Shown here in pieces: positions 11,919 to 23,716 of a stretch of 64,000 nucleotides of DNA. A program made the translations under genes and the position numbers. The stretch is taken from NCBI GenBank assembly GCA_035041965.1, contig JAPYMA010000996.1, forward strand, positions 1-64,000, given 5' to 3'. How positions within the stretch are numbered: the first letter of the stretch is position 1; each line of letters starts with the position of its first letter. Source of the stretch: Anisakis pegreffii (lineage: Eukaryota; Nematoda; Chromadorea; Rhabditida; Anisakidae). The notes below the pieces were generated by a model that saw only the letters and a program-made list of their open reading frames with translations, was not told the origin of the DNA and did not search any database.

Positions 11919-13621
11919 AATTTCAGTGATGAAATGGTAATTACTGGAATGAATGTTGCGTACTGCTCCACACGACTTTATAGAATGGACCTTAGAAGTG
12001 GATTTTAATCCCATTTTGCCATTAGTTACTGATGACTGCATAAAACTGTCACAGACGATGCCCAATGCGCATATGAGTAAAATTTGAGCATGAGCAATTG
12101 AAAAACTTCTGTAAGCAATGAGTGATCAGCGTCCCATTGCAAAAAAATCATCATTATCGCCCATCATATATATCTTCGTCTATCTATTCACTGTAGTCAT
12201 AAACATTCACCAATAGACCCGTATAAATTTCGATCAACAATTTTATTATAATTGCATGCGTGCATCTGACATTCGGGAGAGCAACGATTTGTATTTGTTG
12301 GGTAAGCATGTGAAGATGAAAGTAGTAATAAGACGTTTATTCTTGTTTACAATTTTTAACTGATGATAATGATGTGACAAAACGATGTCGAGATTGCGAC
12401 CCTAGTTTTGTTTCTAATATTTGTCGTTTATCGAAAAGTCTGCTGATGAAAACTAAAGTCTTAACAGCAAAATAAATAGCATTCGCATAATAAGAGCGTC
12501 TTTGATCGCACTCACGCAAATCAAATACATTATAGGAACAAATTCTTCGTGCTTTTCCGTAATAGATGGATCATCATTTGAGAAATTTTGCAAAAGTGAT
12601 CCGATTTTGTTTCAACTCAACTTGACACATACGTGCCATTTTTTTACACATTCCAATGTGCGGCTAATCAATGCACTGATTTGTCTAATCGCATTACTCG
12701 AATAAGAGATACTCTCTTGATGGATAAAATCGAAAAGACCGTTTTTTTTCAAACTTCTGGCAAATCTCATTGTTTACCAGAAATTTAGCTTTCTGGCTAA
12801 ATGTGCAGAAAAAAAGTTAAAGCAATTGAGTATTCCCAAAAGTTCGAAGCATTGTGATATCCAAAAATTGCGATAGTTTGTGTGTAAGTGCTGATAATAC
12901 ATTGCATTGTTTGATAATGGCCTTCAAAATTCGAGTTTTTCGATTACCCTTCACCATTGAATTATTCAGTGTCGATGATAGTTGTTAAGAAGAGGATCGA
13001 ATAAATCACTTTTGACAGCGTGAGATAGCGGCGATTCTCAGTTAAACTTTTCGACAGCAACAAATAACTTGCTCAATCAAACCATATTCAACCATATCTA
13101 AATCCAACCATATTTAAACCATGCTCTGAAAAGGTTTAGATCGAATGTTTCATGAACACTGTGATGATATTAGTCATGATTAGTAAGACATTTGTTCAAA
13201 TACATCAAAATCCAGTAGCGAGCGTTGCTTTTGTGCGGTTATTTGAGCCAGTTTTTTTTCGATTCTCATTAGTATCATCTGAGTACTGTATGCTCAGATA
13301 AAAATATATAATGTGCAAGTCAATCTAACTTGCTGAGTTTCAAGTCAATATTCTGATATTTCTTATGTAGTTCCGAATGAAAGTCTAATTAAACGACATT
13401 ATTGAAAATATTTTAACTCTCAACTGCACTCGAGAAATACTCCTTAATTGAGATGTATATTCAGAAGTTTTGGTCATATTTTGATTGAATGTGTGCAGTA
13501 ACTCTTGTTTTTTCATGGGAAGCGTCGATGACGCTTTGTGTGAAAAATTGTTAAAGTTCAACATTTGGAAGATAGGTGGAAAAATATCGACAGAAATTTC
13601 CTTGATTGTAAAAATGTGACC
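11919..13621. other. AT-rich stretch with weak exon-like fragments
   Basis: Short open frames on both strands (around 11990, 12390 and 12560) have some splice-like borders but cannot be linked. A degenerate tandem of CAACCATAT-type units lies at about 13078-13122. Confidence 0.3.
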
Positions 13622-13806
13622 AGAAAAGTGTCGAAATGTGGATGTACCTGAGTTGGAGCTGAAACGTTCACGGCTCAAGGCACCTCGAGCATTAGATGTG
13701 TCCTAACTAGCCAATAGTTTCATCCTAACCCTCCGAGATGTGTTCCGCACGAATATCTTGGAAATGATGCGGCCACTTTTCTATTCTTTCGAAGACATTT
13801 TTCTAG
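13622..13806 (+). pseudogene. Exon-like segment with an in-frame TAA
   Basis: One frame reads as protein for 60 codons, from PEKCRNVDVPELELKRS through NSFILTLRDVFRTNILEMM to a donor G|GTAATT at 13806, but a TAA interrupts it at about 13703-13705, followed by CTA. If the upstream half is not coding, a shorter exon 13711-13806 entered from CTAACTAG has no stop. If the whole is coding, it is a pseudogene or a stop-readthrough case. Not recognised. Confidence 0.3.
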
Positions 13807-15269
13807 GTAATTAATTTTTTGTAGACATATTTCCATATACATACTTGACATAGCGATTTCTTGGCCATTTATACGCAAGGTCATTTATGCAAGGAGCAAA
13901 TCATTCATATGTGCTCACAATAAGTATTACCAACAAGAAACTGATCTTCAAACAGGTCATTAAAAAACTCTTACTATTAGTGAGCAGTTGAGAAGTGATG
14001 AATGACACAGAACAGGGTGGTTGGGTTGCTCTTTTGCAATGTTCACTTCATTCTTGACACGTTATAATTTGATTTACAGCTGTCGCTTTGTTGATATCAA
14101 TTCCCTTCATTCTCGATATTCATCCGAATATTGTTATTGCCTTTTTGAAATTATGCACTTTGCAGTAGAACAAAACATATTCGTTACCTATGAGTTGCTT
14201 ATGTGAAAAAGATTTTTAAAGTGCCAATTGAAATGTACGTTGCTATCAATTCCTATAAATTTGAAATGAATTCAGATGCTGAATTAAGATTAAGATGAGC
14301 ATTCGACGCTGACATGTATGCGAAATGAGCGAAAGCAGCGACGAACTAGGTTTCTAGCTAGAGTTAGGAAACGACAAATTTTCTTCAATGCCGAACACTC
14401 CACTGGCGACCATGAAGGAGGCAAATGTTGAACGTCAGTCGATTTTAGTCGGTGGCCACCGAAATTCAGTCCTCTGTGGCCACCGGCTGGAATTTGGAGT
14501 CCACCAGCTCAGCTCCGCTTTAAATCATTCCCTTTTTTTAATGAATTTTAGTGAGTGCATGGTTATCCAATTGAAGGTTTAAGGAATAATGTTAGATCGT
14601 TGTATTGTCGTGAACCGCGCGTATTGCACAAATCGCATCGATTCAACTCATTCAACTGAATAAGTTTCGATGTTCGAAGAGCCATCTAATTAAACACTTA
14701 TTTCTTCGAAGCAAACTGGCATCCCATTCGAATTTGATTTGATGCAATGGTGTAATGAAAGTGATAGGATCAACAGGGTATTTTTATGTACAGGGCTAAC
14801 AGCAATTTGTTTTCGTATGAAATATCATCGCATGGAATCCGGTTGCAGTCCGAAAAGATTAACGTGTTCGTGTGGAATGTGCATAAAGAGAACATAAAAC
14901 AGATTTAGAAGATTTATTATAAACGGATCACAAATACAGCCGATGTTTGAATGTTTACATTGATATGCAACCATGAACTGGATGGATAATAGAAAGATCA
15001 CTGAATATTGAGCATATATTTTGGTAATATCTAGTTCAAATAAGATATTATGTGTGAATGCCTTTCGAAAGTGTTTCGAGCACTCAATGAAGTTGGCTAA
15101 CATTATGATTGTAGGATGTGATTAAATAACGGCTATATTCGAAGGTATCATTGCATAAAATCCGGTGGCGAGGTATCACTGCATGGAAAAAATATCATTC
15201 CATCCTTAAGTGACAGTATCGTTCTAATGATAGTAATTTTTATTCGTACTAACACATTGCTATATGCAG
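13807..15269. other. Mostly non-coding, one ambiguous frame
   Basis: A 64-codon frame from ATG at 14388 overlaps a GC-richer stretch holding a GGTGGCCACC palindrome (14449-14490); all three forward frames stay open there, so coding cannot be decided. A 92-codon minus frame at 15103-14825 is Phe/Ile-rich and looks accidental. Confidence 0.3.
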
Positions 15270-16097
15270 TCAGTCCAGTTTTTTTCCATATTTGCAACCC
15301 TCAAGTAGTGTTCGTCGGGGAACGGGGTCCCCGTCGGGGACCCCGGCGGGGAACGCGGGGAGCGCTCCCCCACGCAATTTGCTCCCCGACCTTTTTGCGG
15401 GGACCCCCCTTCCGTCCAATTTACTCCTCGCGGGGAGCCCCCGCGCAATTTGCTCCCCGACTTTTTTGCGGGGATCCCCCCCGTCCAATTTCGCTCCCCG
15501 ACGGGGAGCGCGAACCTTCGCGAATATCGCGAACATCTAATTGAAAATGGTGAAAGACCGCTGCAACACTTTCAATATTGTCTTGTTTTTTGTTTTGAAA
15601 TGTGAGTATAAGGTGCACTTGAAAGAAAACTACTTAAGAAAAGAAGAAAAATCTTTAAAAAATTGAAATTTTGTCTAAAAAACTGAGCTGAAATGCTCTC
15701 CGTCCTCCCCGTCGGGGAACGTGGGGAGCGGTCATTCCCCGACGGGGTCCCCCCGCGCAATTTGCTGCCCGACTTTTTTGCGGGGACCCCCCAACGTCCA
15801 ATTTACTCCCCGCTGGGACCCCCCCGCGCAATTTGCTCCCCGACTTTTTCGCGGGGACCCCCCGTGCAAAAAATTGCTCCCCGACGAACACTACCCTCAA
15901 CTATAAAAAACCGAATGAAAAAGAACAAGGTGAAACAGTTGTATCCAGATAACTCCAACTCAGAAGTCAACGAATTCATTGTTCATGCTCTCCTATCGGA
16001 GATGTGGAATAGTGAGTGGGGCATTGGAGTGAATGTCGATGAAGCATTGAAAATATTGACAGAACGAGAGCAAAAACCACCATTCCTGAGAAATAAG
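15270..16097 (+). CDS. Coding exon apparently split by the GC-rich MITE
   Basis: From ATG at 15915 to the donor AAG|GTGTTG at 16097 a 61-codon frame reads convincingly as protein (MKKNKVKQLYPDNSN, then EVNEFIVHALLSEMWNSEW, then EALKILTEREQKPPFLRNK). If the MITE and one copy of its target duplication are removed, the frame continues upstream through the target site to the acceptor TATATGCAG at 15269 with no stop. The insertion adds 596 bases, which is not a multiple of three, so the upstream part is now out of frame. A possible following exon after TTTTTATTGCAG (16153) ends after five codons. The protein is unrecognised. The downstream half is well supported; the interruption is an inference. 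Confidence 0.5.
15299..15900. mobile_element. GC-rich 590-bp MITE with 17-bp TIRs and 6-bp TSD
   Basis: The element spans 15305-15894. It begins GTAGTGTTCGTCGGGGA and ends with the exact reverse complement, TCCCCGACGAACACTAC. The six bases CCTCAA flank it on both sides (15299-15304 and 15895-15900) as a perfect target-site duplication. Inside are two GC-rich arms (15305-15530 and about 15705-15894), each built of tandem units containing GCAATTTGCTCCCCGAC and GTCCAATTTACTCC separated by CCCC/GGGG runs, around an AT-rich centre (15535-15700). No transposase is encoded. The perfect TIRs and TSD imply a recent insertion. The base composition is strikingly unlike the flanking DNA. Confidence 0.9.
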
Positions 16098-16469
16098 GTG
16101 TTGTAATTTCGAAATCCTTCCATTTCAAGTTTTGCTGGTTGTTTTTATTGCAGTTGAAAATAATGTTGTGAAAAGCAACGCTGAATACGTAATGCCAAAT
16201 TTGTTTGCAAAGTGTCGAAGCAATTGTATGATCAACAATAGTGTGCATGGTTTACATTTTTGTATTTCATATGCATGTTTGCATTTAATTGCATCACGAA
16301 AAGTCACAATTAAGCAAACGATTCGAATCGATCGACTCCACTCAGTCATTGTTGATTTTTGTTCGCTGACTCTGATGATGCACCCACATCAATGGAAGAT
16401 CATTATTTTACGTGTATATAACTTTTATCCTATGAATATTCATACTTTTACACCATCTATCCGCTAAAG

Positions 16470-16660
16470 CAGTTGTCCCCACACTCGGGTGCTTCATTGC
16501 CCCCTTCTACGATCTGGCAGCTGGTCATTACCCTTCCATCTTCCGCCACAATAGCTTACTATTTCCATGCATAACGCCAGAACGAATTTCTTGATCCCCT
16601 CGATTGCCCCTCCCGAATTACCTAAAGAGGGGTACTCTCCCTTCCTGTGGGGGACCCATG
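16470..16660. mobile_element. hAT-like MITE, copy 1
   Basis: It starts CAGTTGTCCCCACACTCGGG and ends GGGGGACCCATG. The flanks CGCTAAAG (16462-16469) and CGCTGCAG (16661-16668) agree at 6 of 8 positions, as an aged 8 bp target duplication would. The element is homologous in reverse orientation to 54438-54605; shared words include GATCTGGCAG and GGTCATTACCC. CAGTGGT-type ends and 8 bp duplications are typical of hAT elements. No coding capacity. Confidence 0.7.
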
Positions 16661-16842
16661 CGCTGCAGCATCAGTCGTCACATTTGAACGTTCTATTTTG
16701 ATCGATTGGAAGCTTCAGTTTTCCCACTTTACTAGAGAAATGAAATTTTTTCGAATATATTTTGACATTATATCATCTGTGGTCTTCATAGGACAGATGA
16801 AGTTCTAGCCGCATGGAGTAGTCAAGTAATAAAGTAGCTCAC

Positions 16843-17598
16843 ATCAATGGACTCGTCCGCTCGCAGCATTTCCCCATCGATGACGAGATTTCGTAATGGA
16901 GTACCTCCAAGCAATGCACACTGATTGAGCGATTTACTCAGATATATCCAATTCTTATTTTGGAAATATGTGCTTGTTGTTATGAAAGTTTGAAGCTCCG
17001 AACCTTTCAAATAATATTTACAATTCAGTTTACCAATAAGTCGATAATAGGGGCCTTCGAAAACTAGAATTTTAAAAAAGCGATAATTTTGTGATTCAAA
17101 GAGAAAATGAATGCACAAAAATTGCAATTTCAGTTAAAACTTCTTTCTTCACATTTTCACATTCGAAAACCATAATTTTAAGGTCACAGTTTCAATTCTG
17201 CTGTTCTAGCTGGATAGAAACTGTATTTGAATAGAAATGCAAAAAAAAAACCAGCAGGTAAACGAGCAACTCCAATCTATTTTCTTTTCATCCGTGTGGA
17301 ATCAGCAGAACCATTAGTGACTGCCTCTCAAACTATCGCTTTTCAAACCGAGTCCGACCCAAAATTTGCTCGTAATCGAACGGCGTAGCGTTCAAGCGTA
17401 AATCAGGTGAGTAAGCCGAGTGAGAATTTACAACATCTGCAATGGGAATCATCAGTCATAGTCCACCTTCCATATCCGGATGTTTGATCTTTTAGAAATC
17501 CTGATTTGCAAGCACAATCTGTGATCATTTTCGATCTCCACATAAAGATGTTTGGAATGCATTGAACTGAGTGATGCAGTTTCGTCGTCAAATTGTAC
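16843..17598 (-). CDS. Two exons of an unrecognised minus-strand gene
   Basis: Exon 17598-17467 follows TTGTTTTCAG and reads 44 codons (VQFDDETASLSSMHSKHLYV, then EIENDHRLCLQIRI) to AAG|GTGGAC. Exon 17063-16843 follows AAATTCTAG and reads 73 codons (GPYYRLIGKLNCKYYLKG, then LSKSLNQCALLGGTPLRN, ending DGEMLRADESID) to the strong donor GAT|GTGAGC. Both look coding, but the phases do not join directly, so an exon between them is missing or one border is wrong. Alternating beta-strand pattern suggests an extracellular or beta-rich fold. The continuation on either side was not found; the hAT-like MITE lies downstream. Confidence 0.45.
17258..17388 (+). CDS. Conflicting plus-strand exon candidate
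   Basis: After CCAGCAG a frame reads about 43 codons (RVESAEPLVTASQTIAFQTE is the clearest part) to TAG. A strong donor (AAATCAG|GTGAGT) lies 20 bases further on, in frame apart from that TAG. It sits between the two minus-strand exons above; both readings cannot easily be right. The acceptor lacks a pyrimidine tract, which weakens this candidate. Confidence 0.2.
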
Positions 17599-18382
17599 CT
17601 GAAAACAAGTGAATTCCAGTTCGCTACATTGAGCCATTTGTTAAGTACCACTCAACACAAATTTTGTTGAACGTGTCCGATCAACACCATAAATTATTTT
17701 TATATACCAACGCGTTTATTTTCTGTATTCACGATACCACTGAAGAAAAGCGTTGTCGATTCCAGTTTCAAACTTTTTTGATTCGCAGTAACCCCATTGA
17801 CACCTCAACTCGTGATCACAAATATTTCATTTGTAATTTCACCCAATTTATCCGCACTCTACAGCCTTTTCATCACTCATTTTCAGTTTTTCCATTAATT
17901 CAGTGCTCTATTTGTCACGATCGTACGAAAAGTTGCACTTAACGAATGAGATATCAAAGCATTCAAGTTCGTTTGTCGTGATGTATGCGATATTCGATCG
18001 CTGATCTCAGTCTACGCAACGAGAAGGCTAAAGATGTCTTAGGCAACCAACAATTGGTCAGTTGTAGCAAAAACACTCCTGTCACAGTGCGCTAGTTATG
18101 CTGTTTGAGTTTCCCATCTCTTCTAATTGACCTAAAATGTGAAACGTAATGAGTGTTGGTATCTCATAGAAATCAATCACAAACCATTTATAATGAGTCT
18201 GTTAATTGTCAAAAAATTGATCCATTATGTACATACCATCGATACAAGCATACTAATTCTATCAGCTCGTGTTCATTCAATCAGTACATCTAAACCATGA
18301 TGGTTATGCATTCGTTGTTTCTCCGTATGATCTATTTTACATTAATGACAGTATTCGCCAATTTGTAAGAAAGTAGTTCACT

Positions 18383-18538
18383 TCAGTGCTGGTGTGCCAT
18401 TTGTTCAGTGATGAGGTTTTGTCGGAGCAAAGTTTCTGAATCATCATGTTCATGTTTCATTAATATCAATGAAACACCCTTCGTTGAAGTTTCTTTACAA
18501 TTTGTCATATTGTTCTCATAATTGCTCAGTTCTGAATA
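18383..18538 (-). CDS. Possible last exon of a minus-strand gene
   Basis: Minus strand: after GGAATATTCAG the frame runs LSNYENNMTNCKETSTKGVS, then LILMKHEHDDSETLLRQ, to a TGA at 18383-18385 (about 51 codons). Hydrophilic with two potential N-glycosylation sites. It may belong to the gene with exons at 16843-17598 only if that gene is read differently, because this exon lies upstream of it and ends in a stop; more likely it is a separate gene. Confidence 0.35.
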   Translation of the reverse strand, partial: YSELSNYENNMTNCKETSTKGVSLILMKHEHDDSETLLRQNLITEQMAHQH

Positions 18539-19237
18539 TTCCGCGGCAGATTGAATGAAAGGTAATAAAATGGAAATAAACAATAATAAAATGCGAATGA
18601 CCTAGTTGAGTGTCCATCATATTATCACTTACACGTTGTTGCAGTTCATTTTCATATTATGGGGTTTATTATTGCCTCTGAACTTAGATTATACTCTCGT
18701 TCCTCTTGGTTTATCGTTTCCATCTCTGTTTATTGTTTCTGTGAGTACTTAATTCAACTCCTCCAATAGAGCTCATCCTAGAGTTCCTTTCACTGTGACA
18801 GTTTTTTTTTCTGGATTACCACCTTATCTGAACAGAAGGAAATGAATAACTAAATGAAAAGACCCTATCTGACTATCTATCCTCTTTTAATGCGAACATT
18901 CTATCTCGATCTTAGGAACTGGTCACATCTCTAAGTAGCTGATGAGCATCTAATTCGTCCGTAGCTGACCAGTAACGAGCGAAACAGATATCCATCATGA
19001 TGAGAATTCATCGCTTTCGCCAACTGTTGATTCTGAATAAAGATTCTAAGTGATGTCAAACAAATATCAGTTTAGTTCTCATCCAATTTCTTTCGAATTG
19101 GTTTCTCGATCGCATTTCTGTGCACTCAAGCAATTTCTGAAGAATATCAAATTTGTTCTTTCCAAAAATCCATTTCGACTTGATTTGTACACATTCCGAC
19201 AAACATTCAGCTTTCATACGCTACAAGGGAGTCTTAA
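18539..19237. other. Intergenic AT-rich DNA
   Basis: No exon with usable borders seen. Confidence 0.4.
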
Positions 19238-19416
19238 TGGTGATGTTTCTTCTGTTCCATGCTTTTAGTAAATTGTTCCATTCTGTTCTACTCCGACCTT
19301 CAGTTGTTCCGTTCCGTTCAGTTGGTCGTGTCATATTTTGGAACTGTCCGGTTCTATTTCTATTCCTTGAAATAGAACAGGATTGAAATGTTCTGATTGG
19401 AACAAAAACATTACTA
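19238..19416. mobile_element. MITE with TGTTCC terminal repeats, copy 2
   Basis: The left end TGGTGATGTTTCTTCTGTTC and the reverse complement of the right end (TAGTAATGTTTTTGTTCC) match the ends of the element at 7006-7267. The interior again consists of GTTCCGTTC and TTCTGTTC runs. Shorter than copy 1. No clear target duplication. Confidence 0.55.
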
Positions 19417-20394
19417 GGCCTACCTGAATGAGTTTACCCATTTTGTTCATTTTCCTCACAGAGACTGCAGCCTTAATGTTGATAATGATCGCTTGAGATG
19501 CGTTTGTTTGAATAACTTGAACTGTTGTTTGATTGACTGCGTTATTTTCGTTCAGACGAAACTCAACTGATTAATACATTTTCGCATCATGGGATATTGT
19601 GACAAGTCCAACAAGCACTCTTGAGTTCCTCAGTTTTACTTGAATTAAATATATTTACACGTGAAAGTAGTCATTCAGTGAAAACTTCAGTGAAATATCT
19701 CAGCTCGAAGGGGCAAACATTCTACAACAGGATCGGTCGGCATTACTTGTCTTGGTCCAGTTGAGTTCGTTGTGAACTTGTGAGTTTTCTTTCGACCATC
19801 ACACAAGAATTTGTCAATAAAATCCATGTGAAATAAGTTCCACACAAAACTCAAGCAGAATTTCGCTTAGTTCTGCTGGTTTGATTCCGACAATTCAGAC
19901 TTCATAAGGCGTTTAACACTGATGATTTTTTTCTAAAGAACGCTCTCGTCCTTGTTTCAGATGTGTACCGAAGACCTCATGAACAGTGTGTCATGCACAG
20001 GTTCATTAGATTTCTAATGGCATCTACTTGACCTCATATTTTATGGAATATATCAACTTCGCAAGGTGACATTGGCGTCATTGCCGTCCTTTACTTCGCT
20101 GACAATTTCAAATGTTTATCGTGATAGAGTTAAACATTCACCTTGACATTGTTCTTGTGCAAACCATTTTGTTGCAGTTTTTGTTGTATCACGATTCAAA
20201 GATAACGAAACAGCCAAAAATTTTGGTGGAGCTTTTTTTGCGCTGATCTTATTACATTATTACTTCAAAACACTGAAGCATGTCCTTGACTGTTTATAAC
20301 CTCTGGAATGGTTTCGTCTAAAAATTTTTGAAAATTACCATTTTTTGATACTCATGTCTCCAACTCACTTCTTTGTAATGGATCCCATCGTTTA

Positions 20395-20670
20395 ATGAAG
20401 GCAACTGTTCAAGAACCTGAACCAAAATATTTGGAGGAACATCGAAACGATCTGTATAGATGGTCGAGCTTGTGGGCATTTTTTACACAACATAATACCA
20501 CCAATGCGATGCTCATTGCAAACAAATTTTGTTTGAAAATATTTTCCGCACTCCACTGGAGGATTACTGCAGAGGTTGGTCCGTGTTCGAGAGACATCTG
20601 TATGTAAACCTTATGCACGCAGGCTAAAACTGAAAGTTTTAATATGTCAGTTGCACTCTGTTGCAAATGA
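20395..20670 (+). CDS. Possible two-exon coding segment
   Basis: A 60-codon frame from ATG at 20395 (MKATVQEPEPKYLEEHRNDL, then YRWSSLWAFFTQHNTTNAML) reaches GAG|GTTGGT at 20574. A 48-base intron ending CACGCAG leads in phase to 15 more codons and TGA at 20668-20670. The composition is protein-like, but the intron is much shorter than others here and the minus strand is also open, so this is uncertain. Not recognised. Confidence 0.28.
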
Positions 20671-23600
20671 CATTAAGATTTGAAACGGTGACATCAACAA
20701 ACTGCACAAAACCAAAAAGATTTCAGGTGACATCTGCAATGAGCCTTCATTTGGGTTTCTTCTCATTCTCGGAGAACTTTTTCGATTGGCTTTATTCAAA
20801 ATTTTCAGCTCATTTGTAGTGGTTAGGTGCATTTATGAACGATTTTAAACGTTCATCGTTTCAGTCGAACAAAATTCTTTCGCATTCAGAGAAAATTGTA
20901 ATCTGGCATTCGTACTAAAAAAAATGGCGAGGATGATGTGCTGTTGACTGCATAAGTAGAGGAAGGTTACGTTTTCCAATTGATCGCTCTGAATAACGCA
21001 ATTTTGTTTTTGGAGCAAATTCACTGATGATCAATGCCTGTCTCATGTCAGTCAATTGTTTGTTTACGATCTGGTCTTTATAAAGTACTCACAGTGATGA
21101 CATATACCGTCACTTCATATGGAATGCAGTGTTGGTATAATTCCTAGACGTGTTGTGAGGAGGTATAGCAGAGAAGGAGATCAACGATTTCGTTCCAACT
21201 GCCAGCAATACTTTGGTGAACAATCATGAAAACTGCTAAGAAATGTGGATGCTACATTTTGTACCCGACGATGAAAATTTCGAAAGCTTTGAATCGACGA
21301 ATGCGGAGGTTTGCTTGTGAATGGAAGACGTATGAAGTAATTTGGTGAAACGAAATGATTGCGTAATCATGTCTGTTTGAATCAGGAACAATTATGAGGA
21401 TTTCACGGGCATAATCATAAATGGATTGAGAGCGCTCTTATTCCGTGATTGTATTTCTTTCAGGAGGCTCTAGGAGGCATCTCGCTGGGTAAGAAATCAT
21501 TTGTTGCCCTATCTCATCGTAAATGAATGAGTCTGTGAATTTGGATGCGAAACGACATAGGACGATGAATGAGAAACCACCATGAAACTGCAATCAGCGA
21601 TGAATGTTTGAGTTTCAGAATGCACTTTAGCTTCAGCAAGCAATCAGTCAATGAATTGCGACGCATTAATTTGTCATTTTTGATTGATTTGGTTTAACGA
21701 TGTGTAAATATAAATAAGCATTCATCAGATGATGTGTTCGTCTCACTGATGACAATCGCACAATCAAAACTGACCTTTTGAAGAGAGAATACTAAGCGAA
21801 AGAGTTGTTCCAACGTTATTATTTTGAGTGGCACTCTTCAGATGAATTCGTCACGTTTATGTGCTCAGTTGCTTGCTTTCCAATTCGAATGAGTAATCTC
21901 ACATTCTCTTTCGATCGCGATCTCAAATACATTTCATCGATCAATCACGACAAAAGATATCCTGCATTTCCTCCTAATATTTACTCTACTGATGCATTTT
22001 TCGAATCGATCTACTCACTGTTTATTTAAATGAACACCACGATGAATGTGTAGGCTGGGACTTGTTGCAAATATGCGCCACAAGTAACCCCAAAAAAAGC
22101 ATATCATGAACGAGCACGTGCGAATGAATAGTGATGAATTGCGAAATGTCCCATCATGCAGTCAGCAATAGAAAACAAGTTTTCCACAGTATATTTCTTC
22201 ACTTTCCTTATGGCAGTTATAGTAAACCTTTGAAAACTTGTTTTCTGCTGTTTTTGAACAATTCCAATGCTTCAGGCTTCAGGCTCTATGCCATTGTGAT
22301 TGTCAATTACTGCTTCATGAAGTTTATTTTCACGTTGTTCCATATTATAAAACCACATTTTAAAACATTCCTTAACGTGTTCGCAATTTCTGTCGCTAAA
22401 TTAATCTTAAGTGATTCAATGCTGACAGCTCCTTACACTCTTTTCTGCAATTCAGAATCCAGATGCAAGAATGTTCCTTATCTAGCGAGATCTGTTCTGA
22501 TCTTTATCATTGGTTCAATTGAATGCATGAATGTACTTACACCATTCACTTTCATTGCCACACTGTTATTACAGCGTTCTTATTAATCACCATGTTTACA
22601 ATGCGCTACGATGTGTTTCTCAGCGTGCAAACTGTGCAAACATAATTAGGCGTCATTTATTTATTTGCAATGATAGTCGCAATATATATGCACCACTCCA
22701 TGTTCTCGTCAAGTCAACGTCACTGCATTGGTTTGGTGGTGCGTACGTCCAGCATGAGTTTCCTTCTTTATTTATAATGTACCCATATGTCAATTAACTA
22801 CAGCCCATTTATTCAATGTTGTCACTTTTTTGTTCTCATTACGCAGGTTCTGTTAAGTGGGCATTTGTAATTTTCTCTTAACAACTGCTGATGCCATTGT
22901 GAAGCATAATGTGAAGGACAGTCATGGATTTTCGCGTTTTATTTAATTCAACATTCATAATCGACACGACGAAGCTTTTGTTGTCTTTTCGCAAATCCCA
23001 CTTCTGAAGTGCACTTGATGTATGACTTGCATGTGATGTGTTCAAAGGAAATAATCGCCTCTTTGGCTGCTGCTTAAAGCTGACTGCAAATAGAGCAGAA
23101 ATAACTTTTATTACCCTTTGCTGATAACAGGTTTATGACGGGCATTAACATCAGTGCCATTCTTATCATCAGTTAGAATCATTCAACAACAAATGATCGT
23201 TCTGTTAATCTGAATTTATTTCGAATGCAAACAGAAATATTTTATTGGTGAAAAATCTATAAAAGCACATTTCTTTATGAATTCAAATTGTCAGACTTTT
23301 TTTTGAAATTTTCCCTTATCATTCCATGCAAACGTTCTTCTTTTCATCGTTCAACATAATTGCACTTTCTTGCTTATGTCTGCCGATGTCTGGGAGGAAT
23401 TGGGAAGAAATACTCCATTTTGCTGTCATGACTGATATAAAATGATGATTGCTCCATTTCGATACCTCTTCATACTTGCATACTCTAATCCTTGAAATAG
23501 GTTGCTAGCGTACTGATTGTATTTTAGAGCTTACATTTTCAAAGCACGCGTCCTCTTATGCGATTAATCTTTTTTTTGTCATTTTTCTGAGCAGTGCATC

Positions 23601-23716
23601 AATTCATCTGAATTGTTACCATACAAAGTTTGAATTTTTCTTGAAAGAGAAGCAATCAAAGACTGAGAGGGAGAAACTGATTGTGAGAAATAATTTCCGA
23701 TTTATCAACAAACTGT
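20671..23716. other. Long AT-rich stretch
   Basis: Open frames up to 151 codons (22131-22586, plus) exist, but they are Phe/Ile/Leu-rich and lie on a T-rich strand where stop codons are scarce; I do not call them genes. A short exon-like frame near 21250-21305 (LHFVPDDENFESFESTNAE) ends in GAG|GTTTGC and may be real. Confidence 0.3.

Noticed and set aside
15227..15760. Several Arg/Gly/Pro-rich frames
   Set aside because: Produced by the GC-rich repeat arms of the MITE; open on both strands and in several frames.
22131..22586. 151-codon plus-strand open frame
   Set aside because: Phe/Ile/Leu-rich translation of a T-rich strand where stops are rare; no splice sites, no family resemblance, and neighbouring frames look the same.
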